A stretch of 11,467 nt of DNA from an uncultured Bacteroidota bacterium (GTDB lineage Bacteria > Bacteroidota > Bacteroidia > B-17B0 > Aurantibacillaceae), in the NCBI GenBank assembly GCA_903923915.1, contig CAIXZI010000077.1, positions 1 to 11,467 on the forward strand. Reading direction: 5' to 3'. A program made the position numbers and the translations under genes. Below, one piece after another: positions 5,829 through 11,467 of the stretch. The number at the start of each line of letters is the position of its first letter. Within the stretch, counting starts at the first letter, position 1. The notes below the pieces were generated by a model. The model did no database searches. It had not been told where the DNA came from and saw only the letters and a program-made list of their open reading frames with translations.

Positions 5829-8126
5829 ATTATTTACCTACTTTTTATTTTTGGTTTAAATATAGTTGGTTTAAATGGTGCCCCCGTTACTCCATTACTT
5901 GCAAAACAAATTGCCGAAAACTTTTATAATCAACAAAGCAAAACAAAGGTAAAAACAGTTACACTGCTTTATAAAGCTCAATCTGATAAAGGTGCTGCAA
6001 CATATTTTGCTTTTAATATGGATAATAATGGTTTTGTACTAGTAAGTGCTGAAGATGCCATAAAACCTATCATTGGTTATTCTACCGAAAATAATTTTGT
6101 TGTACCTAAAGCGAATACCGCTATAGCTTATTGGCTAAAAGAGTTTTCAAATTCTATAAATATAATTCGTAGTAAAAATTTAGTTGCTGATGAAAGTATT
6201 GCAAACGAATGGATGAAATATTCTGTTACTAAAAACATAAATTATGATAAGACAACGGGTAATAATAATCAGGTTATGAGTAGTGTACCCCCTCTTATTC
6301 AAACCACATGGGATCAATCTCCTGGTTACAATAATTTATGTCCAGGAGGGTCTGTAACAGGTTGCGTGGCAACAGCGATGGCTCAAATCATGAAATTTTG
6401 GAATTATCCAAACCAAGGTACTGACTCTAGTTCTTATTGCGATTGTGTAGCAAGTGGTTATGCTAACGATTATGGAACATTATCTGCCAATTATAGTGCA
6501 GCAACTTATAACTGGGCAAATATGCCTTTAAATTCTTCCAACAGTGATGTGGCTTTACTTATGTACCATTGCGGAATTAGTGTTGATATGGATTATTCTC
6601 CATCTTATAGTGGCGCATGGATGATAACTGCAGATAAGCCTGTTTGTTCACAAAACGCGTATGTTAGTTACTTTAATTACAATCCATATACTATTCAGGG
6701 TTTGACAAGAATAAATTATTCGGATGTAAAATGGATATCTTTATTAGAAAATGAATTAATAAATGGAAGACCTGTCCAATATGTTGGGTATGACCCTTCA
6801 GGCGGAGGTCATAGTTGGGTTGTAGATGGTTTTGATAGTAACGATAATTTTCATATGAATTGGGGATGGGGTGGTCTAGATAATGGATATTATGCAATAA
6901 ATAATTTAAATACGGGTAATTTTAATCCGTCTATCAATCATGAAGCACTTATTGGCATTGTACCAATGTCAATAACCACTAATGAAGCCGCTATTATATC
7001 TATATCTGCCCCTATTGCGGGCTGCAATGATACTATCATCAATCCAGTAGTTAAACTACAAAATTATGGTAGTAATACTTTAAGTTCATGCGTAATTAAT
7101 TATCAAATTGATAATGGTACAGTTCAAACTTATAGCTGGTCCGGATCACTTAACAGTGGTCAAACAGCTAATGTAAATCTGCCAAGTTTTATTGTTTCTA
7201 CAGCAGGAAGCCATACGCTTGTTTGTTATAGTAGTAGTGCAAATAATATAGCGAACACAAATTTTGCAAACAACCAATCAAGTATCAATTTTTATATTGC
7301 TTTTGGAATAAGCATACCTCTTGCCGAAAGTTTTGAAACAACCTCTTCGCTTCCAAATTCTATATGGAATATATCGCACACGTCTACAGGAGTTGATTTT
7401 AATACTACCTCTAATGCAGCAGCAACAGGTATTAAATCAGTAATGATTGATAATATAAATAATGTAGCCGGAAACAATAGCATTTTGCAAACTTCGTCTG
7501 CTTATGATATGACAACATATACAACACCCTCATTATTATTTAAAGCTGCCTACCAACAAAAAGCCACTACAAATGCCGATAAATTACAGGTGTATACTTC
7601 AACCGATTGCGGTGCCAGTTGGATTTCAAGAAAGGCAATATCAAGTACAGTTTTAGCCTCTCTTGCAGGTGGAACAGGAACAAACGCATATACACCAACA
7701 CCATCTCAGTTTACTACTTATACAGTTAATATAAATGCTGTAGCAAACAATCATAATGTTATGTTTCGTTGGGAGTTTTATGCCGACCCGAATGGGTCCG
7801 GTAATAATTTATATATAGATGATATAAATATTGTTGGTGCCGTAACCGGAATACAAAATATAGAAGAACTTATTAATTTGAATGTATATCCTAATCCATC
7901 ATCAGGCAAAGTTAATATAGATTTTAATTTGTCTGAAAAACATACTATAGCTATTAATGTAAGCGATTTACTTGGTCGTGTTGTTGAAAACATAAACCCA
8001 AAATATTACGATGCAGGAGAAACAAATTTAAATTTAGGTTCTGCTATTATATATCAAGCGGGTATATATATGCTTGATATTGAGATCGATGGGCAACACA
8101 TTATTAAAAAAATAACTATTCAATAA
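5820..8126 (+). CDS. Secreted C10 family (streptopain-type) cysteine protease with T9SS sorting tail
   Basis: A 768-residue preproenzyme. Signal peptide is about 1-20 (cleavage near LNG|APV). Residues 21-115 resemble the Spi-type inhibitory prodomain (FVLVSAEDAIKPIIGYS). The peptidase domain is about 155-383: catalytic Cys182 in TGCVATAMAQIMKFWNYP, catalytic His331 in GGGHSWVVDGF, and the downstream MNWGWGG at 346-352, all as in streptopain and PrtT. Residues 390-495 look like a CARDB-type Ig-like domain. Residues 500-672 look like a MAM/jelly-roll 'choice-of-anchor' domain (ESFE...YIDDINIVG). Residues 680-768 are a type A T9SS sorting domain (NVYPNPSSGKVNI...AGIYMLDI). It is therefore likely exported through T9SS and released or anchored at the surface, where it would cut proteins after prodomain removal. 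It is followed 10 bases later by the NHL gene, probably as one transcript. Confidence 0.93.
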   Translation: MKKIIYLLFIFGLNIVGLNGAPVTPLLAKQIAENFYNQQSKTKVKTVTLLYKAQSDKGAATYFAFNMDNNGFVLVSAEDAIKPIIGYSTENNFVVPKANTAIAYWLKEFSNSINIIRSKNLVADESIANEWMKYSVTKNINYDKTTGNNNQVMSSVPPLIQTTWDQSPGYNNLCPGGSVTGCVATAMAQIMKFWNYPNQGTDSSSYCDCVASGYANDYGTLSANYSAATYNWANMPLNSSNSDVALLMYHCGISVDMDYSPSYSGAWMITADKPVCSQNAYVSYFNYNPYTIQGLTRINYSDVKWISLLENELINGRPVQYVGYDPSGGGHSWVVDGFDSNDNFHMNWGWGGLDNGYYAINNLNTGNFNPSINHEALIGIVPMSITTNEAAIISISAPIAGCNDTIINPVVKLQNYGSNTLSSCVINYQIDNGTVQTYSWSGSLNSGQTANVNLPSFIVSTAGSHTLVCYSSSANNIANTNFANNQSSINFYIAFGISIPLAESFETTSSLPNSIWNISHTSTGVDFNTTSNAAATGIKSVMIDNINNVAGNNSILQTSSAYDMTTYTTPSLLFKAAYQQKATTNADKLQVYTSTDCGASWISRKAISSTVLASLAGGTGTNAYTPTPSQFTTYTVNINAVANNHNVMFRWEFYADPNGSGNNLYIDDINIVGAVTGIQNIEELINLNVYPNPSSGKVNIDFNLSEKHTIAINVSDLLGRVVENINPKYYDAGETNLNLGSAIIYQAGIYMLDIEIDGQHIIKKITIQ

Positions 8127-8145
8127 AACCAAATACATGAAAAAA
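8126..8145 (+). promoter_or_regulatory. Start-region direct repeat, copy 2 (NHL gene)
   Basis: AAACCAAATACATGAAAAAA, identical to 5809-5828. Here its first base is the last base of the protease stop codon, so the whole 10-base gap between the two genes is this repeat. It suggests a shared translation-start design or duplication of a start segment. Confidence 0.7.
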
Positions 8146-9417
8146 TATTCAATACTTATAGCCTTACTTATAAACATTATGCAAGTAAACGCTCAAGTTG
8201 TATCTACATTAACAGCTTCTCCTTCCTTTATTAATCCATTAGGAATAACAGCTGATGTAAGTGGGTATTTATATGTGGCTGATTATCAAAAAATAAAAAA
8301 AATAAATTCATCAACCGGGGCTATATCAATTCTTGCAGGTGCAAACTCTGTAGGCTCAAATAATGGAACAGGAACTGCGGCCTCTTTTAATACCGTTGAA
8401 GGAATAACATATGATAGTTTAGGTAATTTGTATGTGGCAGACCATTATAACAATATGATCAGAAAAGTAGTTATATCCTCGGGTGTTGTTACTACAGTTG
8501 CCGGATCTACAACTTCAGGCTTGGTTAATGGTGTAGGCACAGCAGCAAAATTTAATGGCCCAATTGCGGTTGCCTGTGATGGAAAAGGTAATTTATTTGT
8601 TACAGACGGGTATAATAATGTAATCCGAAAAATAGTGCTCTCTAACGGGGCAGTTTCTACATTGGCGGGTTCTTCAACTGCCGGTTCTATGAATGGTACA
8701 GGAACTGCTGCTCAATTCAATACTCCTGACGGCATAACATGCGATGGAAATGGAAATTTATATGTAACAGAAAAATTTAACCATCAAATTAGAAAAATTG
8801 AAATTTCTACAGGAGTTGTAACAACATTTGCAGGATCTTTATCAAACGATGCTTCTATTGATGGCATAGGCACATCTGCTGGATTTATAAACCCTTATGG
8901 AATTTGTTATGACGGAAAAGGTAGTTTATACGTTGCAGATGATTCCTCAAATCAGGTTCGTAAAATTGATATATCAACTGGAAACGTTACTACTATTGCT
9001 GGTTCTACTACCCCAGGAAACGTGAATGGTCTGGGTACTGCTGCAAGATTTAAACAACCTTATGCAATAATTTGTGATATACATGGGGATTTATTTATAA
9101 CCGACAATGGTAATTATGAGGTTAGAAAAATTACGGGGTTGCCAACAAGTATAGAAAATATTTTTTTAAGCAATAATGAAATTAAATTATTCCCTAATCC
9201 AACTAATGGCTTGTTTAATTTGTCTATTAGTCAATTTGATAATTTAAAAATGTACAGCATAGAAGTTTATAATACTATTGGAGATTGTGTGCGTAGGCAA
9301 AATGCCGCATCTGCCAATTGCCAAATAGATTTAAGGAGTTTAGAAAATGGTATTTATAACATTAGTGTTATTAGTAATGAGGGAATGGTAAATAAGCGTG
9401 TTATTATTACAAAATAA
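8137..9417 (+). CDS. Secreted six-bladed NHL-repeat propeller protein with T9SS sorting tail
   Basis: A 426-residue protein. Signal peptide is 1-19 (cleavage at VNA|QVV). Residues 22-334 carry six NHL blades; the motif NGxGTAAxF recurs at residues 76, 131, 186, 242 and 297, a spacing of 55-56, each followed by G(N/S)LYVAD...N.IRK(I/V)...G.V(T/S)T.AGS. The first blade lacks the NGxGT lead-in and the last ends at KITG, so the ring is probably closed by strands from both ends. Residues 340-426 form a T9SS type A sorting domain (KLFPNPTNGLFNLSIS...GIYNISVISNEGMVNKRVII). NHL propellers usually bind protein, glycan or nucleic acid ligands; no catalytic site is visible. Its position right behind the C10 protease, with an identical start region, suggests co-expression. 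A strong terminator follows. Confidence 0.93.
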   Translation: MKKYSILIALLINIMQVNAQVVSTLTASPSFINPLGITADVSGYLYVADYQKIKKINSSTGAISILAGANSVGSNNGTGTAASFNTVEGITYDSLGNLYVADHYNNMIRKVVISSGVVTTVAGSTTSGLVNGVGTAAKFNGPIAVACDGKGNLFVTDGYNNVIRKIVLSNGAVSTLAGSSTAGSMNGTGTAAQFNTPDGITCDGNGNLYVTEKFNHQIRKIEISTGVVTTFAGSLSNDASIDGIGTSAGFINPYGICYDGKGSLYVADDSSNQVRKIDISTGNVTTIAGSTTPGNVNGLGTAARFKQPYAIICDIHGDLFITDNGNYEVRKITGLPTSIENIFLSNNEIKLFPNPTNGLFNLSISQFDNLKMYSIEVYNTIGDCVRRQNAASANCQIDLRSLENGIYNISVISNEGMVNKRVIITK

Positions 9418-9435
9418 TTTTGTTTTAGTTTTAAT

Positions 9436-9472
9436 AAAAAAGCCGCCTCATAAATTTGAAGCGGCTTTTTTT
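9436..9472 (+). terminator. Rho-independent terminator after the NHL gene
   Basis: GCCGC (9442-9446) pairs with GCGGC (9461-9465), extended by TCA/TGA across one mismatch, with an A run before and a run of seven T (9466-9472) after. It lies 18 bases beyond the NHL stop codon. The A run before the stem makes it potentially bidirectional, so it could also stop minus-strand transcription. Confidence 0.88.
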
Positions 9473-9488
9473 ATGAATTGTTTTTTAT

Positions 9489-9572
9489 GTTCTTTTTTCT
9501 TGATAAAAAAGAACGAAAAAATCAAGACAAAACGATCTTCTGCACACAGGCTAAACTGCTCCGCGTTTTGTC
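9489..9572. repeat. Compound two-hairpin element, copy B
   Basis: Hairpin 1: GTTCTTTTTT (9489-9498), loop CTTGAT, AAAAAAGAAC (9505-9514), perfect. Hairpin 2: GACAAAACG (9526-9534) with CGTTTTGTC (9564-9572), perfect, whose loop holds GCACACAGGC (9542-9551). ATCAAG at 9521-9526 is the exact complement of the first loop. The plan matches copy A at 4532-4659 (CTTG in the first loop, GCrCACAGGC in the second), while the stems differ. The frame running through here is not a believable gene. Confidence 0.7.
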
Positions 9573-9699
9573 GGGCTCGCGCGCCGTTCCAAACAAAATT
9601 ATCTGCATACTATTTAGATGAGTTAAGTTTTGTAGCGGAAAACCCAAAGCCGTAATAGACAAGCTTAGTGTGGCAGCGCGCCGGAACGCCCCAACGCAT

Positions 9700-9720
9700 A
9701 TCCTTCGACAAGCTCAGGAT
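9700..9720. repeat. 13-nt core repeat with complementary arms, copy 3
   Basis: Arms ATCC (9700-9703) and GGAT (9717-9720) flank the core TTCGACAAGCTCA (9704-9716), one base different from copies 1 and 2. It lies in the intergenic repeat cluster downstream of the A2M gene. Confidence 0.8.
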
Positions 9721-9741
9721 GACAGCACACTCTGAATGACC

Positions 9742-9765
9742 ACGAGATATTGCTTCGTGCCTCGT
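9742..9765. repeat. Short dispersed-repeat fragment (ATTGCTTCGTGCCTCG type)
   Basis: ACGAG (9742-9746) and CTCGT (9761-9765) frame ATATTGCTTCGTGC. The string resembles the 'GAGATTGCTTCGT..CTCGCAATGA' repeats I recall from many genomes. It is a single copy in this window, so the assignment rests on memory. It sits 16 bases beyond the A2M stop codon. Bases 9573-9699 between this cluster and element B show no gene. Confidence 0.4.
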
Positions 9766-9780
9766 AATTAAGAACTTCGT

Positions 9781-11467
9781 TTATTTTGCTGCAACACCCG
9801 CCTGCGTTTGTTTTACAACTTGTATCCATTGTCCTTTTTTGCGAGCGTACACGCTGTTATCATACATGGCTTCAATGTTTACGCCCGGCAAATAATATTT
9901 ACCTGCATAACTGGCGTTCAGTAAAATGGTAAACTTTTTACTTTCGTTTGCATTCAGGTCAAAGTAGGTAAACACCCTGTCGTCACGAATATCCTGATAG
10001 GTATAAGCAGAGTTCTTTAAAGTAGATTCATTATCATCCAGACGCGTATTATGAATTTCCCAACCAGATGGAATGTAACTTATCAAAGCCATGTTCTTAT
10101 AATTGCCTTGCATACCCGGGTTCTTCACAACAACTTCCATCATAAGATCAGTGCCTTGTTGTAAAGCCGAAGGATCAATTTCTTGTCCGGCCATATCTCT
10201 GTATGTAACCGTTGAAACTAAATTTTGTGAAGCCTCGGTTTCAGTTCCCACGGCAGGTTTGCCTCTATTGGTAACTCGCACATATAAAACTCCTTTACCA
10301 TTATTTTTAATAGAGAAGTTTCCGTTAGAAGATTTATAATCTAAAGGAATTTGTGTAAGTGCGCCACCACCTTTCATATCAACTTTTTTTCCATTCACAA
10401 AACATTCGGCCTGCATAGCAGATGAGCTTCCGTATTTTTTAATGAAGGCAGAAACCGCTACTAATGAGTATGCAGTAGATTGTGTACTCATCCATGATTT
10501 AGAAGATAAGGCACTTGCCACTTCTTTAATAGAATTGTAAGCGATTTGTTTTTTGTTCAATAAACAGACTGTCTCTAAAATCATCGCTTCATCGCGCTCT
10601 GCACTACCAAATGTGTAATAATTTATTTGATAAGGTGCAACCTGGTACGTGGTGTTATTAATTAATTTTTCAGCTTCATCTTCTTGTCCGGCAACCGCAT
10701 AAGCTGCAGCTAAACGCCAACGCGCTTGTATCGATAAATTTTTAAACTCGCGCAAACGGTTCATCGCACTCATAGCAGGTTGGTTTGCCAAAGCCAATGT
10801 ATATAAACGATATGCCTGGATAATATCATCGTTGTAATAGTTAGCGCGTGCAGGTTCCCAATTAAAGGCAGCGGTTTGCTGATATTTTATCCATGCTTGT
10901 TTAAAGCCTGGAGGCAATGTGTAGCCTTTCTTCTCGGCAGTTATCATAAAATGTCCGGCGTAGGTTGTGCCCCAATCGTTTACATCATTAGCGCCCGGCC
11001 AATAAGATAAGCCTCCATTATTTAACTGGAATTTACGCAGCATGTTTATACCCGCTTTGATGTTGTTTTCTGTCGCGGCTTTTTTACTATCCGATAAAGA
11101 AATAATTTCATCTAAATATAATTGCGCAAAAGCACCCGAGGTTGTTTGCTCTACACAACCATGCGGATACGTAATTAAATAATTCAATCGCTCATCTAAA
11201 TTAACAGGCGGAATAGTTGATAGCTCTATAACACCACTGTTAGTGCCGGGTATGCCAATAGCTGCATAATTATTTTTCAGCTCTTTGCCTGCATCTACAT
11301 AGTAATCTTTTCCATCTGTTTGATATGGATTTGGATTTCTTACATCCAGTTCCATTTCATACGATGTTGATACACCGCCACCGGAAGCCAGTATTTTTAC
11401 TTTAGCAATTCCTATTTGTCGTTTTACTTTCAAATCGAAGCTTACTAATTTCTCATCGTTCTTTCCA
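9781..11467 (-). CDS. Bacterial alpha-2-macroglobulin family protein, C-terminal 561 residues (5' end beyond window)
   Basis: Bacterial A2Ms are large periplasmic, often lipid-anchored proteins that trap proteases: cutting of a bait region exposes a thioester that links covalently to the attacker. The frame is open to the window edge (last full codon 11466-11464), so the true start lies outside; the in-frame TTG at 11433 is not it. The thioester motif CVEQ within YPHGCVEQTTSG lies at 11157-11146, so the trap chemistry appears intact. It is followed by an alpha-alpha toroid-like thioester domain (GGLSYWPGANDVNDWGTTYA; NYYTFGSAERDEAMILE; STQSTAYSLVAVSAF) and C-terminal beta domains ending GKYYLPGVNIEAMYDNSVYA...KGQWIQV. 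The macroglobulin and bait regions are not visible. Such genes are often paired with pbpC. Here pbpC is on the same strand but 5.7 kb downstream. Confidence 0.93.
   Translation of the reverse strand, partial: GKNDEKLVSFDLKVKRQIGIAKVKILASGGGVSTSYEMELDVRNPNPYQTDGKDYYVDAGKELKNNYAAIGIPGTNSGVIELSTIPPVNLDERLNYLITYPHGCVEQTTSGAFAQLYLDEIISLSDSKKAATENNIKAGINMLRKFQLNNGGLSYWPGANDVNDWGTTYAGHFMITAEKKGYTLPPGFKQAWIKYQQTAAFNWEPARANYYNDDIIQAYRLYTLALANQPAMSAMNRLREFKNLSIQARWRLAAAYAVAGQEDEAEKLINNTTYQVAPYQINYYTFGSAERDEAMILETVCLLNKKQIAYNSIKEVASALSSKSWMSTQSTAYSLVAVSAFIKKYGSSSAMQAECFVNGKKVDMKGGGALTQIPLDYKSSNGNFSIKNNGKGVLYVRVTNRGKPAVGTETEASQNLVSTVTYRDMAGQEIDPSALQQGTDLMMEVVVKNPGMQGNYKNMALISYIPSGWEIHNTRLDDNESTLKNSAYTYQDIRDDRVFTYFDLNANESKKFTILLNASYAGKYYLPGVNIEAMYDNSVYARKKGQWIQVVKQTQAGVAAK

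Noticed and set aside
9398..9655. An 85-residue plus-strand frame after the NHL gene
   Set aside because: It overlaps the NHL end, crosses a strong terminator and the whole of element B, and resembles no protein.
4060..9780. A classical insertion sequence or transposon bounding the split block
   Set aside because: No transposase or integrase frame, no long terminal inverted repeats and no target-site duplication could be seen.

Overview
The window reads as chromosomal DNA of a member of the Bacteroidota, probably a Sphingobacteria/Chitinophagia-like or flavobacterial relative. The evidence is low G+C, A-rich start regions without clear Shine-Dalgarno sequences, two secreted proteins ending in type IX secretion (T9SS) sorting tails, and several repeat types I recall from Bacteroidota genomes. 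No rRNA, tRNA, transposase, integrase or CRISPR array was seen.

Layout. (1) 1-1497, minus strand: the conserved cluster yceD-like (DUF177), rpmF (bL32), plsX (cut by the window edge), with a terminator between rpmF and plsX. (2) 1531-1692: a short gap packed with hairpin repeats. (3) 1693-4059, minus: pbpC, penicillin-binding protein 1C. (4) 4060-4764: a 705-base gene-free stretch holding a 14-C tract, a strictly in-register 21-bp tandem array, and a two-hairpin element (A). (5) 4765-9417, plus strand: three genes, namely a cytoplasmic-looking helical protein with a C-terminal carboxypeptidase-regulatory-like beta-sandwich, a secreted C10 (streptopain-type) cysteine protease with T9SS tail, and a secreted six-bladed NHL propeller with T9SS tail. 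(6) 9418-9780: terminator, a second two-hairpin element (B) and further repeats. (7) 9781-11467, minus: the C-terminal part of a bacterial alpha-2-macroglobulin (A2M) with an intact thioester motif.

How it fits together. A2M and PbpC genes are commonly neighbours in bacteria. Here they lie on the same strand but are separated by about 5.7 kb of oppositely oriented genes, and that block carries a related compound hairpin element near each end. This suggests an insertion or rearrangement into an a2m-pbpC unit. The second theme is small structured repeats whose core or loop is constant while the stem arms differ between copies yet stay complementary. There are three copies of a 13-nt core (one in frame inside a gene) and two copies of the two-hairpin element. 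These covarying elements are the most interesting signal in the window.
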